A DNA stretch of 64,000 bases from Adiantum capillus-veneris (GCA_014529385.2 CM043945.1:96946612-97010611); one strand, 5' to 3'; numbered from the stretch's first letter, positions 46,011 through 57,879 are shown. The notes: a model not told the origin generated them from the letters alone. Numbers and translations are program-made.

Positions 46011-46388
46011 CCTGAAAGATTTGTTGTCTGCAAGCAGCAATTTACATAGGGAAGTGCCATAAATAATGCCTAGAGTACTTTTATGAATGAATACTCATAT
46101 TTGCCTGTAATGGTGATGAACACTCTTAATTACATGAGGGGAAAGCTACTCCGTATTAAGCTCTAATGCTATAAAGCACTTGGTAATGTAAGGAGAATGC
46201 GCTGTTGTCTCTTGCAGCAGTTAGAGAAAAAAGAGATGGGAATGAGGGTGAAATGGAGAAAACAGTATACTGCCTATGCTGTGTTATGGGTGTTGAGAAC
46301 CCTATCTTTTGCTATTAATTGTCTCCAACAGAATATGAAAAATCTCCCTGGTACACAGATGCAATGTTTTTCTTTCACTTCTCTGCAG

Positions 46389-46512
46389 GGATATTTGCAT
46401 GGAGAAGATCTCTTCAGAGTGCTTTAACATGTTCAAAACAATGGATATGTTTGCAATGGAGTCATGGCTTCAACAAAAATCACAAAGATATGAGAAGATA
46501 AGGATCTCCCAC
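46389..46512 (+). other. Exon-like segment (unrecognised)
   Basis: A polypyrimidine tract and TCTCTGCAG acceptor precede 124 bases that are open in the frame starting GAT 46390 (DICMEKISSECFNMF..., 41 codons), and a CAC|GTGAGT donor follows. The composition is protein-like (Met, Lys, Glu, Gln rich). No family was recognised, and a neighbouring exon could not be confirmed. Confidence 0.3.
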
Positions 46513-46699
46513 GTGAGTTCTACTTAACCTTTTGACTTATCCTTATTGTCCTTTTATATTCTTTCCAGTTAACTTGTGGCAAAAAATCACGACTTGAATG
46601 CAAAATTCAGGCTAGATTCTTTTTAATTTGAGGTATTGGTAGAGAACTTTGTTTATATATACTGATTGCTGTTGGCTTGGGATACCTGTTAAGTAAGTG

Positions 46700-48170
46700 A
46701 TTAGGGTGGGTAGATTAAGCTAGCATTCATGGCTTAATGCAAGCTTAATCATGAGCTAAATAAGAATGTGCTAATGAAAATTAGAGAGACTCAATGGCAA
46801 GATAATTTGCACATAAACTAAGCTTTGTTGAATTGAGCAAAATGAACCAAGTACAAGGGCCATTATATAGGCCTAGGAGGGGAGGCTAATACTGACATCA
46901 TGGGTGATGGAAGGGCTCAAATCAGCCCCAACTCCTGGGTAGCAAGTGTGGGAGTGTGTGTGGCATGTGAAGCATCTCCCAAATCTAGCAACGATCCTCT
47001 AGCCAAAATACAATCTATATGGTCAAGATGGTTTAGGGGGAGTGCTCCATGGTGTGAGCTAAAGTACAAATCTAGCAAAGGTCCTCTAAGCAAAGTACAA
47101 TGTATCTGGTTAAGATGGTTTAGGGGTAGTGCTCCATTGTCACATGTGCATTTAACCCTATGTGCAAGTGGACAAGCTATACTCTTACTTCTAGGGTTTA
47201 GACAACCGAGGAAGTGTTCACCGCCGGTGTCTACTAGGTGTAGGCATTGGGGAGTGGTTGCATTAAGTCATTAATTATCTGGCCTAGGTAGTGTATAAGC
47301 ATGTGAAGCAACTCCTATTTAATAATGTCAATATTATTAATAAGTGACCAGCATGAAGAAAGTCGTGGGGTTTTAATCTGGGATTGCCCTACCTCACCCT
47401 GCAAGTCCTATAAAGGTGACCCCTTGGGTCACCATTTCAATCATCAGATCTAGTACCCCATGGACAGCAAGCGCCCTAACAACCCTCAGCATTCCTCAAG
47501 CATTTACCTCCTAGTATTTTTCCTGAAGCACCTCATCCTAAGATTGTCACCAACCCTAGCGTTTTCAGCCTGCATCAGATTTCAGCCCTCAGCGATTTCA
47601 GTTGCAGATCAGCCTGGCGTTTCCCCTAGCGTTAGATCAGCCCCATCACAAGATCCTCACCAACCCTAGCGTTTTCAGCCTGCACCAGATTTCAGCCCTC
47701 AGCGATTTCAGTTGCAGATCAGCCTGGCGTTTTCCCTAGCATCAGATCAGCCCTAGAGTCGGTGTTTTCAGATTTCAGCCATAGCCTCTCCGGATCAGCA
47801 TCAGATTAGCAGATCCAAGTCGAATCCCTTAGCGTTTTCAGATTTCAGCCTTGGCCTCTGCCGTACCGTTGAGTCCAAGCAGTTATCGCATGATCCCATC
47901 AGCATCTTAGCACCTAGATCCGTTGTATCAACAACTGTGCAATCTAAAGAAAATACCACTCTAGTAATACAGTGGAGGGCCCTTGGAGGAGGGTTTGGGA
48001 CCCCATCTGGTGTTAAGACTTGGTGTGAGTGCAAGGCCTCCAAGTGGTGTACCCGCAGAAAGGAGTTGAGCCTGGGCAAAAGATAAAGCCTTCTTAAGCC
48101 AGATTGCAACCATTACCAAGGATCTAGTATCACAGTACCCCAAGTACCCAACTACCCCAATACTCAAAAG
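46700..48170 (+). other. LTR- or leader-like segment with tandem repeats
   Basis: A TATA-box-like TTATATAGGCC lies at 46863-46873. Two tandem repeats follow: about 90 bp at 46980-47145 (AAATCTAGCAA..GTTTAGGGGNAGTGCTCCAT) and 110 bp at 47548-47755 (CACCAACCCTAGCGTTTTCA). This looks like LTR and leader DNA of a Gypsy element whose integrase fragment follows, but no LTR pair or primer site was found. Confidence 0.4.
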
Positions 48171-48359
48171 TGGAATGGATACTCTACGTGCAGGTGATGA
48201 GTCTGAAGTTGGAGAATAAGTTCTTACACCAAGAGAGCCATTTCCGGCTGCTCATTCCTCTCCTCAAATGGCGATCCTCCAAAAGAAGTTGGCGAGTCAT
48301 CACGTAGATCGTGTAAAGATGATGACTCCAACAATCCAGTTCACGGAAAAGTTGACTTT

Positions 48360-48504
48360 CAGTAAGTATGATGGTAAGATGGATGCATCTATTAGTTAAT
48401 TTTTGCATGCTCATTCCTTGGAAGGCCAGAATAATAGCACACGATGTTGCACGTTTGTTCATTAAGCATTGGTATCCTCTTTGTGGTTTGCCGAAGTCAA
48501 TTTT
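48360..48504 (+). pseudogene. Gypsy integrase fragment
   Basis: The plus strand reads FCMLIPWKARIIAHDVARLF and IKHWYPLCGLPKSI, matching the segment between the first and second catalytic Asp of Gypsy integrases (PCKKTITA.EVA.LF, GLPKSI.SDRD). It ends just before SDRD, where LINE sequence begins. Confidence 0.7.
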
Positions 48505-50269
48505 TTCAATTGAGGGCACTATGCACTGGATGGGCTTTTCAAATGCATGGATTAGAGGGGTGTCAGCTCTCTACAGGCGTGCGCATAATCACGTGCTGTT
48601 TGCAAGGGAACAAGGGGAACGGTTTATACTCACATGGTCAGCACAAGTGCCCTCTTGCCCTCTTTTCCTTTTCTATGCTGAGGCGATGGAGTAGATTTCT
48701 GACTTCACCGGAGATTGGTTTGTGTGGACTCCAGCTACCTATTCGGCGAGATGAGCTTTTGGATGCCGAGTTTGCTGATGACTTGGTCGTGTTTTTGGAG
48801 GGCCAAGAGGCCAATTTGCACGAGTGTGAGCAATCTCAAGGTGTTCTGTTGCACGTTGGGAGCATTGGTCAATTGACAGAAGATAGTGGCTTTTCTGGTT
48901 GGTAGTGCTCCCATGCCCAATTGAACACCTGGAGCGGACTTTAAGTGGTCTTTCGGACACTAGTTCAATACTTGGGTTTAGGTTGGTCTGGATCTGTCAC
49001 CAGAGCAGCAAATTGCTCCTCTCCTCCTTTCCATCAGGAGGAAACTGCTCTACTAGAGCTTGGCATAGCTTTAGCTTTCGCTTGCTGGCAAGGTTATAGT
49101 GGCCAATCAAGTGCTTTTGGCTACTATGTGGTACATCACGTCTTGCTTGATTTTCTCGAGTTCTCGCATCAACCAATAGGAGAGGTTGATTAGGAATTTT
49201 GTGGTCGAGGCGCGACACACGGTCTGCTCGGGCCAAAGTTTCTTGGCAGGCCATCACTCTACCTTGCTCTCAAGGAGGATGGGGACTCATCTACCCAGCA
49301 CAACAGAGTAGAGCCCTCCTTGGGAAGCTCATTGCTAGAGTCTCCTGCCAGGAAAAGAGCCGTGAAAGGAGCCGTTGCTTCTTTGGATTCGTGCCCAAGT
49401 CCCATAGACGGGCGGCCCATGGAGCGCCTCCACCGGTTGGAACTTCACAGAGTTACACAGAGTGGGGTGAGTAGGGGATGGGAGGACCGTTTTACTTTGA
49501 GCTTGCTTTGGTCTTGGAAGCAGTTTCGGAGAGGCCTTGAGTAGCGATCTGGTCAGCACACGGCGAGGACACATGGTTGGTAGTTGACCTCATGTCTCTT
49601 GGGGTCCTATGGCAGAGGTTCCAACCCGCACTTTTGGGGACTGGTTGCAGTTTACAACAGTTCCCGAGGAGCTTCAAAGTCTTCATAAGCAAGACATGAG
49701 GGGGGTGTAGAGCATGTGTCAGGATATTGTAGAGGCAATACCAGCAGAGTGGCACACCCCTCTTGAGCCGGTGGCTCCACGTTGGATAGGGATTTCACTT
49801 GACAGGAGGTCTTCATTGCAATTAGGCTTGTACAGACACAGGTTTCTGCATGTTCTTTGAGGTTCAGAGAGAGGGTCGCCTTCACAACGTCTTTGCCGAG
49901 GCACCCAAGGTGGCAAATTGTTGCTTCCAATAGCTTTGAGTTGTGAGCATCAATGGGAGGACGTGTGATAGATCTTGACCCATCAGCTCTTGAGACAGGA
50001 CATTGGCAGTTATGGGCCTGGGAGCGCTGCTCTCTAGTGTGAGTGTAGTGGGACCCAGGGGAGTGGTTCTGGCGGGGGTGATCGGCCGGAGGGCAGTTTG
50101 AGAGGCTTCAGGGCAGCTCCGCGCATGTGGGAGCGCGAGGCCTTCCTGTGTCTTCGGTGTCCAGGGCCCGTCCTCACCATGGTGCAGGGGGCACCTAGCT
50201 CGTATTACCGTCGGCTACTGTACATCTCTTATCTTCATTGGGAGGTCTCCCCTCATTTTGATGTAGCTA
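48505..50269 (+). mobile_element. Second LINE copy, 5'-truncated and internally deleted
   Basis: Matches the large LINE from 61716 (GAGGGCACT) through the RT (DAEFADD at about 48758-48780, matching FADD at 61982) to the region around 63300, then jumps to the family 3' end (GAGAGGCTTCAGGGCAGC). About 0.7 kb of the zf-RVT part is deleted. Many frameshifts. The TAG at 49542-49544 after RRGLE is in the same place as TAG 62759-62761 of the large copy. Confidence 0.85.
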
Positions 50270-50850
50270 GTGGCAAAATTGGAAAAATTGAAAAGCCAGG
50301 GGAAAAAACCTCTCATAAAAAGAGTAAAAAGTGCCCTGGCAAGCTGAAAGGAAAGAGGATGATAGTAGCCTCTGAAAGATGTACTCCCGTGAAAGGGTCA
50401 CTGTGCAACTACATACCATAAGCCTGAACCACCAAAAAGCCACCAGAAGTGATGTCGAGTAAGGTATATTTGCAAATGTCAGTAGCTCAATGTTGGATAG
50501 CAAAGGCAAGCTGACATCACCAAAAGAAATGCAAGAGGAGGCCACAAGATGGCTAGCAAAGCGTTGCACTCGAGCAGTCAAGGAGCTGTTAGCCAGTATA
50601 GAGACCAGTCAACTTGCTGAAGGTGGCTCTTGAAAACCAGAGGTGGGGAGGGAACTTCAGGTTGACAGTGAAGGAAGCTCTGGTGATGACCATGTGATAT
50701 CCTGGTGTAGAATCTTGGTAGAGAGAGCAGAGGAGCAAGCAAGCTTCCGAGCAATAAAAGCAAACAAAAGCAAGCAAAAAACCATAATCTAAACTATTAA
50801 AAGAAAGAAAGTAGAACAATGAAGGATGAAAGAAAAGGTTTTGTGGCTAT
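50270..50850. other. Unassigned DNA between LINE copy and Copia LTR
   Basis: No domain named. The plus strand at about 50488-50633 has a protein-like open stretch (LTSPKEMQEEATRWLAKRC) ending TGA that matches no family I know. Confidence 0.3.
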
Positions 50851-51182
50851 GCCCAGCCATACTTGAGGTAGACGTACCTGTTCATGGCAAAGCACTTCAT
50901 TGTGTTGCTCACCCGGTAAGCCCGCATGAGGCGGGACCCTCGTTCCTAGGGTTTCCTTGGTCAGAGTCTTGAGTCTTTTGGAGTTCTGCTACTAAATACG
51001 TGTCCCAGGTCACTTTCAGTGAGTTTACATATTTATGAGCATTTTAGGCCATTTATGGGATCGTGGGGTTTTCTGGCTGAGGTAGAGCAAACCTATAGTT
51101 TGCCTATATAGGCAGTCCCCCCCCCCCCCCCCCCCTTCGTACTTTTAGTGTGTTATTCAGTGCAGAGATCCAACGTTTGGGG

Positions 51183-51233
<51 letters not shown>

Positions 51234-51879
51234 ATTGATAGGGCGATTGAGCTTGGGAGATCGAGGCAACCACGACCGAGACATAGGAGCACACTCCATC
51301 GACGGAGACTTCAGCAGAGGATCAGGGACATCCTAGCACGACATCCGGAGTGTCATTGAGAACTTACTCTACACTTCATTTTCACTGTCACTACTCACTT
51401 CTCATTTTTATTTTTTGCATTCAGTACCTTTGTACTTTTGTATTCAGACATTGTACTAGTTTCACCACTTTGTATTAGCTGGTCTCATAGGTCATTTTGG
51501 CCTTTTGAAGACGTTAATGTATCATATCATATCATATCCCTCTCCGCTTGCTAGCGTTTTGTGTGTCGGCGACCAACCTCTCTCTATCGTTTTCTCTCTC
51601 CATAGGGATCTCTCTCCATGTGGTGTTTTTCCCTTGCGGTCTCATCTCCCTTTGCTAGCGCTTCCCCTCCGCACCGTGTGGACACCCTCTTCGGTGTTCC
51701 ATTATGTGCAGTGTGTTCCCATGCCCGTTCGGTCGGCGGTACGCGCTAGGACCTTGACGGTGAGGAGATTTATCGTGATAGATACGAGATCTATTGGCTG
51801 GCCGGTACGAGAGGTGTCTCGCTCGCGGTTGCAGACAAGTTCATCACTCAATTCACCCTTTTCCGCTGCACCTTTGACA
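50850..51879 (+). repeat. C1 5' LTR (left limit uncertain)
   Basis: The right end ...TTTGACA directly abuts a primer site, fixing the 3' limit at 51879. A TATA-like GCCTATATAGGCAG is at 51102-51115. The stretch holds a poly-C run (about 51117-51135) and a CT microsatellite (51185-51232). The left limit is a guess, as the partner LTR is outside the window. Confidence 0.5.
51185..51232. repeat. CT microsatellite
   Basis: About 24 CT units; it follows a poly-C run ending near 51135. Confidence 0.92.
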
Positions 51880-51892
51880 TGGTATCGGAGCC
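51880..51892 (+). promoter_or_regulatory. C1 primer-binding site
   Basis: TGGTATCGGAGCC, one base off the standard TGGTATCAGAGCC, directly after the LTR end CA. Confidence 0.88.
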
Positions 51893-52067
51893 ACATCATG
51901 CTCTCGAATCGGATCAGTGATTTGTGTGAGTTTGTGGTGCTGATTTTTCGCAACGAAAAGGGACGGTTTGCTATTTTTTCTTCTTTTTTCACTCTTTTGG
52001 GGCTGAGTTTAGCTGTAGTGGGTAGATTTTCGGATTTTAACTTCTACCTTAACCTAGCCTTATCACA

Positions 52068-52995
52068 TGCCTAAATTCTCCAACACCATGGAGAGGAGTG
52101 ATGATTCTGAAACCAATTCAGCCCGTGGTGACGAAGTACATCATGAGAATGGGATCGGCAGCGGTGAGACCACTATCAAACAAGGAATGGGAATTTTGGT
52201 TCTAGTTCTATTCCGGCGTAGGTGATCAACCAATCAAGATACCCACACTCCCTACCTTTCCCTCCGATCGGCAATTAAATGGAGACAACTTTGCCATTTG
52301 GAAAGCTACCATGATGGCGGTCTTTGACTCTTACGATCTTGGAGGTTTTGTCTCGAGCAACTTTCAAAAGCCAAAGGACCCGGCAGCAAGAGCTAAGTTA
52401 TGGGAGCGTGTCAATGCTTGGATCCGGTCTTTCATTATCCTCAATAGTACACCATCAGTTATTAGCCATATACGATTGATGAAAGATGCGAAGTTGATTT
52501 GGGATTGGCTTTCTTTCCTCTCTGATCGAGTTTCTCCAATGAAGCGGATAGCCCTCGAGGTGCAGTTGAGGACCTTGGATGCGAAGCACTCTTCCATGCG
52601 GGATCACATCAACAAGATGCAGGAGCTTCAGCAAGAGATACTTCATATGGGAAAGCTTATCAGTTCAGAGGACATAGCTATCCAACTTTTGGCCCAATTG
52701 CCTCCTCGATACACCAACTTATATCTTCATTGATTACGAGTGGTCGGTTGAATTCTATCTCTTGGGACGAGATTGTTCCAATGGTATTGGACTAGGAGAA
52801 GAGGTTCAATAGGGGGAAGAAGTTGGGCTTCGAAGCCTTGACCAGCTCTTCCAACTTCCAACAACAAGAAGCAGAAGGGTAAGAAGAAAAGAAACAACAC
52901 CAAAGACAAGAAGAGTGATGCCCAACCGGACGCCTTGAAGGCGGAACGGCATTGCAAAGATTGTGGTGAGAAAGGACATTATTGGAGGAAGTGTC
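52068..52995 (+). pseudogene. C1 gag
   Basis: ATG 52068 opens a short frame; after a frameshift the UBN2/Copia gag region follows (LNGDNFAIWKATMMAVF, LWERVNAWIRSFIILN, QLLAQLPPRY), then TGA near 52735, a TAG near 52792, a Lys-rich stretch and the knuckle CKDCGEKGHYWRKC (about 52953-52994). It binds and packages element RNA in working relatives; here it is broken. Confidence 0.85.
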
Positions 52996-53720
52996 CAAAG
53001 CGAGTTGGAGATGCTTCGACTTCTTCTGCGGCAGTGGTGCAGTCACCGGCCTTTGTTCATTTGGAGATTCTCCCCTTGACGGACTCTCCAAGGACATCAG
53101 AGGCTACGATGACTCTTGCAGGTCGAGATGATCGTGATTGGATTCTTGACAGTGGTGCCTCACTGCACATGACACCTTCGAGGGATCTTTTGTCCAGCAT
53201 GCGACGACACTGTGGTATCATCTTCATTGGCGAAAAATCTGAAATTCCTATTCACAATGAGGGTTCCATGGCTCATTCCCGACGGCAGAGGGGGTATGCA
53301 TACCTCCAAGGTACTTTATGCTCCAAAGCTGGGATTTCATCTCATGTTCGTGCACAAAGTGTGCAAGCTTGGCATGGAGGTGATCTTTACAAAGGATTTG
53401 GTATCTATTCGGGATCGGCAATCCGGCAAAGAGATTAGAGGGGGCTCGGTGGAGAACAGACTCTACAGGTTCCATGCTCTTTCTTCAGCGACACGGATAC
53501 CCACATGTGATCTTTGGAATTACAGATTCGATCATATGAACAATGATGCTCTTCGGCTTACTTTCCGTGAGCAGATGCTTACAGCCTTACAGTCTTACCA
53601 GATGTTGGGAGTAAGCATGCAAAATGCATTACTTGCATTCGTGGGAAGCAACATCGGGAATCTATCTAGAGGCTTGTTACACGCCGAACCATTGCCGTTT
53701 TGGAGTTGGTTCACACAGAC
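52996..53720 (+). pseudogene. C1 protease and integrase leader
   Basis: The protease has an intact DSGA motif (DWILDSGASLHMTP near 53140-53180). A frameshift near 53215 leads to frame 53212-53892 with the end of the protease (APKLGFHLMFVHKVCKLG) and the GAG-pre-integrase region (RLYRFHALS, LWNYRFDHMNNDALR), which has its own shifts. Confidence 0.85.
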
Positions 53721-54494
53721 CTTTGTGGACCTATGCAGACCCCCTCCCTTGACAAGGCTCATTATTTCATGTTATTGGTGGATGATTTCAGCCGCTTTAC
53801 TTGGGTATACTTTCTACAGCACCAACACGAGGCATTTGGCCTCTTCAAGAATTGACGTTCTCTTGTGGAGAAGGAAAGCAATCAAGTGTTGAAGACTATT
53901 CGATCGGACACAGGTGGGGAGTTTACTTCCAATGCTTTTATTCAGTTTTGTAAGGACCATGGTATCAAGCGAGAGCTTGCGAATACCAGATCACCTTCAG
54001 AGAATGGAGTTGTGGAGCGGAAGAATAGGGCAGTGGTAGAAATGGCACGGATTATGCTTGAGCATCGAGACTTGCCGAAGTATTTATGGGCAGAGCCAGT
54101 TGCGACGGCTGTCCATACCATAAACCGATCTCCAATCTCTTCAGTTCCTAAGAAGACACCATTTGAAGCCTATTTTGGTAAAAAGCCCGATGTCTCCTAC
54201 TTTCGTATTTTTGGGAGCAATGCCTACGTCCATGTACCGAAGAAGCAAGTTTGACCCCAAGACCCGGAGAGTGATTTTTGTCAGCTACAACTCTCTTTCC
54301 AAGGGATATCGACTCTATGATCTAGACGAAAGTAAAGTTGTACTTAGCTGTGATGTCTTCGACGAGATTTTATCTTCAGAGGGGGCTTCCGTTCCCAAGT
54401 CTTCCATGATGACCCTCGATTTGCCGATACTTGGAGACCCAAATTTTGATTTGCCTCTTGATGAGCCCTCTTCTCCTACCCTTGTCCCACAGGC
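53721..54494 (+). pseudogene. C1 integrase (cut by C2)
   Basis: Contains VHTDLCGPM-type text (first Asp, shifted frame), DDFSRFTWVYF, then frame 53865-54254 with SDTGGEFTSNAF (second Asp) and SPSENGVVERKNR (Glu). IFGSNAYVHVPKKQ follows, then TGA, then GYNSLSKGYRLYD-like text in another frame (GYRLYDLDESKVVLSCDVFD). Coding stops at the C2 insertion point; RT and RNase H are not in this window. Confidence 0.9.
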
Positions 54495-54526
54495 TATCAC
54501 TAAATGATGACATGGCCATGCTACCC

Positions 54527-54572
<46 letters not shown>

Positions 54573-55098
54573 GCGCGCGCGCACGTGGAAGATTGATGAC
54601 ATGGCAGACATATGATGACGTGGCAAAACAATACGGGTTGGTCCGCAAATTGCGGCGACAGACTGATGACGTGGCAGCTCCGTAAATTGGGCTAACATCA
54701 TGTACGGAATTCCGATTTTTGCGCAAGTTGCTTTTTCTGGCAGCTTTTGGAGCCAGTTGCTTTTGGAACGAATTGCTTTTGAGTTTAACTGCTATTGGGG
54801 CTATGCTTTCGGCATCCCTTGTAAGAATAAATAAGCCCTAAGGGCCTCACTCTTCAGAGCATCAGGATTCAAAGTCTGAGAGCAGAGGACGCCTCGGGTG
54901 TTGTACTTTGCTCAATTGTTAATATAAAAAGAAATACCAAAAGGGGCGCTAGTCTTTGGGTCAATACTTCTGGGCACGGAACTACGCCTAGCCGTGTCGA
55001 CTCAAATTGTGAAAGTGTGATAAAGTTGTGAAATATTTTAAGGGATTCTCTCATGTGTCGTGTCCGATTCTTGACTTGGGACGCCCAAGCCTGTGACA
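54495..55098 (+). repeat. C2 5' LTR (604 bp)
   Basis: Contains a long CA tract ending in CG repeats (about 54530-54582) and several ATGATGACRTGGC motifs. The TATA-like AAGAATAAATAAGCCC is near 54822, shared with the 3' LTR. Ends GCCTGTGACA. Confidence 0.88.
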
Positions 55099-55099
55099 G

Positions 55100-55111
55100 T
55101 GGTATCAGAGC
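55100..55111 (+). promoter_or_regulatory. C2 primer-binding site
   Basis: TGGTATCAGAGC one base after the 5' LTR end; the match continues with TTCAGGC. Confidence 0.92.
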
Positions 55112-55327
55112 TTCAGGCATGTGCTTTTTTCTCAAAGCGTACCGGCCCTATCAAAAAGCAGACAGGGCACTAGGGCACAATTTTGAAAATTGTTATTGAA
55201 GAATCTTCGTGTCCCAACCTCGGACTTATTAGCCACTCCGACCCTTACTTCATCGCGCATTTGTCATGCTCCCTTCTTCATCGCTCTGTCCCACAAGGCA
55301 TAAGCCAAAAAGAATCCGAGATTACAC

Positions 55328-55585
55328 ATGGGTTCTCGTAGAGAATCTGACAAAGCTAACACTTGTCAACGGAAAGGCACAGAAAAGTTGAATTCCGGTG
55401 GAGGAACTGAAGAAAAGAACGAAGATTTGGGCAAATTTTTTCGACGAAGAAAGTTTGCCATAGCAAAATACAAGCGTCAATTGCAGGTTGACACATGTGT
55501 GAAAAGATTGATCAAGCACTCCAGAGACCCGAGATTTGCGAAACACCTGAACGATTACACGATTGATGAGATTCACTCGAGATAG
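55328..55585 (+). CDS. C2 small ORF (85 aa), unrecognised
   Basis: ATG 55328 to TAG. Lys/Arg/Glu-rich, with GKFFRRRKFAIAKYKRQ, and no zinc knuckle or known gag motif. Its position right after the primer site is where gag would start, so it may be a gag remnant; this is inference only. Confidence 0.35.
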   Translation: MGSRRESDKANTCQRKGTEKLNSGGGTEEKNEDLGKFFRRRKFAIAKYKRQLQVDTCVKRLIKHSRDPRFAKHLNDYTIDEIHSR

Positions 55586-57070
55586 CGTGAGGCCATTGAG
55601 TCTCCTCTCAGGACGGGGTTGAAAGCTGACAGGACAGGTGAGTGCAGAAAAGCGGAAGCTTTACTCACAGGAAGAGTTGGAACAAAGCTGTTGACCAAAA
55701 GATGAACCAGATATTGGAAAGGACACTGGAAGAGATATTGATGTGTTGACAATGTGGGTGTTTGTGAATAGATAACTGAAAATAGGAGCTAGGAACTCGC
55801 ATCCATATGGATTGGGAAGCATGGAGCTGGACATCAACTCCTTTGCAACGAGGTGAGCCATCTCCTTGAAACTTTGTCTGTTTTGTAGGTGAAATCGAGG
55901 ATGAGATGGTGAGGAGCGAGGGCAGCTCAGGAATGAATCCGTTGACTCAAGATAAGAATGATGAATTTTGAATGAATGGATGATGACGCATGCTGAGAGA
56001 TTCTAGTGCATCAAGATTTCCCATATGAATGAGATGATTGGATACTGTGGTGAGCGCATCAAGAGTTCTTGCAGGATGAGATGGCTACACAGGGAGTTAG
56101 GTGCATCAAGACTTCTGGACGGATGAGGTGACTAGATGATTGAAACTCTATGTTCAACATGAACTAAGTGTGTGAATGAAGAACTTTGAAATATGAATTT
56201 TCGATGCTGATTTATGTATGAGATTAATGTTCTCTGGAAGAACTTGCTGGTTGTGTGTCGATAACAAGTGAAATCGATGATAATGGATGATGAATTCGGA
56301 GCAATGGCCGCTCCAAAATGAACCGGATAAGTATCATGAATTTTGAATGAAACTAATGGAAGAACCTGCTATTTGTGAACAGATAACATGATTAAGAATG
56401 AGATGATGATGATTTTGGAGCAGTGACAACTCCTGACTGAACTTGATATCGAATCATGAATATTGAATCACGAATGATTCAATGGAACTGTTGTGAGCGC
56501 ATCAAGAGTTCTTGTGGGATGAGATGGCCACACAGCTAGAACTGAATGATTGGACCACTCTGTTCAGTATGAACTTAGTGATGGATTGAGATCCTCGAAA
56601 ATGCTTACTCGCACACGACAATGCTGGAGTACAAAAGGAATGATCACTTGCACAGTGTTGGAGTGCATAAATCTATGGACATGCTCGCAATATGGGACTA
56701 GTCAATCCGACATCAGTGAGATCTGCGATAGATCTAGATGCGGTTGCTAAATACGTTGCTAGGAATCATGCTCCTAGATCAGAACCGGATCCATGGACAT
56801 GATCGCGGTATGGGATTAGTTGAATCGGCATCAGTGAGGTTCGGTGCGGATCTAGATGCGATTCCTAAATACGTCGCTAGGAATCACGGTCCTAGATTCT
56901 ACGTGATGTGATCCGACTGTAATCTGAATGTGATGTGATGTGTCTGTCGTCTTTGTACAAGGTTGGATTTGTGTCGTCTAGTGCGTCGGTACCTAGAGTT
57001 AGTGTCTATTGAACTGGTTTATGACTTATGTCTGATTTGCAGGCGTAATCGATGGCGATTACAACTCTTT
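55586..57070 (+). other. C2 internal non-coding region
   Basis: No ORF or domain of note. Two related blocks (about 56640-56760 and 56780-56900) share CATGCTCGCAATATGGGA/CATGATCGCGGTATGGGA, GATCTAGATGCG and AATACGT.GCTAGGAATCA, showing an internal duplication. Further repeated ATGAATTTTGAATGA and GAGCGCATCAAGAGTTCTT phrases occur. Confidence 0.6.
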
Positions 57071-57083
57071 TAAGAGGGGGGTA
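57071..57083 (+). promoter_or_regulatory. C2 polypurine tract
   Basis: TAAGAGGGGGGTA directly before the TGTCAC start of the 3' LTR. Confidence 0.82.
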
Positions 57084-57493
57084 TGTCACAAAATGATGAC
57101 GTGGCCATGCTACCCGGACACACACACACACACGCGCGCGCCTGGCAGACTGATGACGTGGCAGACAGATGATGATGTGGCAGAATAGCACGGACTTCCG
57201 CAAATTGCATTGACAGGCTGATGACATGGCAACTCCGTAAATTGTGCTTACAGCATGTACAAAATTTCACTTTTTTGCGCAAGTTGCTTTTTCTGGCAGC
57301 TTTTGAAGCTAGTTGCTTTTGGAACAAATTGCTTTTGAGTTTAACTGCTTTTGGGGCTCTACTTTTGGCATCCCTTGTAAGAATAAATAAGCCCTAAGGG
57401 CCTCATTCTTCAGAGCATCTGGACGTAGAGTCTGAGAGCAGAGGACCCCTCGGGCATTGTACTTTCTCTTTTGTTAATATAAAAGGAAATACC
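57084..57493 (+). repeat. C2 3' LTR, truncated by LINE insertion
   Basis: Follows the 5' LTR up to GAAATACC (54938 in the 5' LTR), then gives way to LINE 5' sequence. The remaining 160 bp of LTR should resume beyond the window. Confidence 0.85.
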
Positions 57494-57562
57494 GGGACAA
57501 AGACCGAACCTGTTGAAACATGAGAGAAGTACGATGAGCGCGCTCGCTGTTTCTGCTAGCAA

Positions 57563-57581
57563 CCCCCCCCCCCCCCCCCCC
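57563..57581. repeat. Poly-C run in LINE leader
   Basis: About 19 C; the surrounding 57590-57830 stretch is also very C-rich. The length may be unreliable. Confidence 0.88.
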
Positions 57582-57879
57582 GTCGCCATTGCTGCACCTC
57601 CTCCCCCGCCGCTACTCTCGCGCTGCCCCCCTGCCTGCCTTCTCGTGCGCGGCATCCTAGCCCGCCCCCTGCTGCGCGTAGCCCTGCCCGCCTTATCCGC
57701 TGCCGACCCGCTGTCCTATCACGCTGCTACCCCCCACCCGCTGCCTTTTCCAGCCTCCCTCTCGCTCCGGTCTTCGCTTGCAAACATCCCCCCCCTCCCT
57801 GCCGCTCTCTTCGCTCTCCGCCTCTTTCCCGAAGGTTCCCTGCAAAACTGGCTCTGGTAGTGCTGTTTTTTGGACAGTG

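Larger units (their letters stand above)
54495..57493 (+). mobile_element. C2: small non-autonomous LTR retroelement, 3' LTR cut by a LINE
   Basis: The 5' LTR is 54495-55098 and a partial 3' LTR is 57084-57493. The intact start TGTCAC (57084) and end GTGACA (55093-55098) are perfect inverted repeats; the 5' LTR start has mutated to TATCAC. PBS and PPT are in place. The internal region is about 2 kb and holds only an 84-codon ORF, so it depends on other elements. It inserted into the C1 integrase/RT junction; the five bases on the left are CAGGC. Confidence 0.88.

Noticed and set aside
57513-57860. 115-codon Pro/Leu/Ala-rich ORF in the LINE leader
   Set aside because: Composition effect of C-rich leader DNA; open in several frames on both strands.
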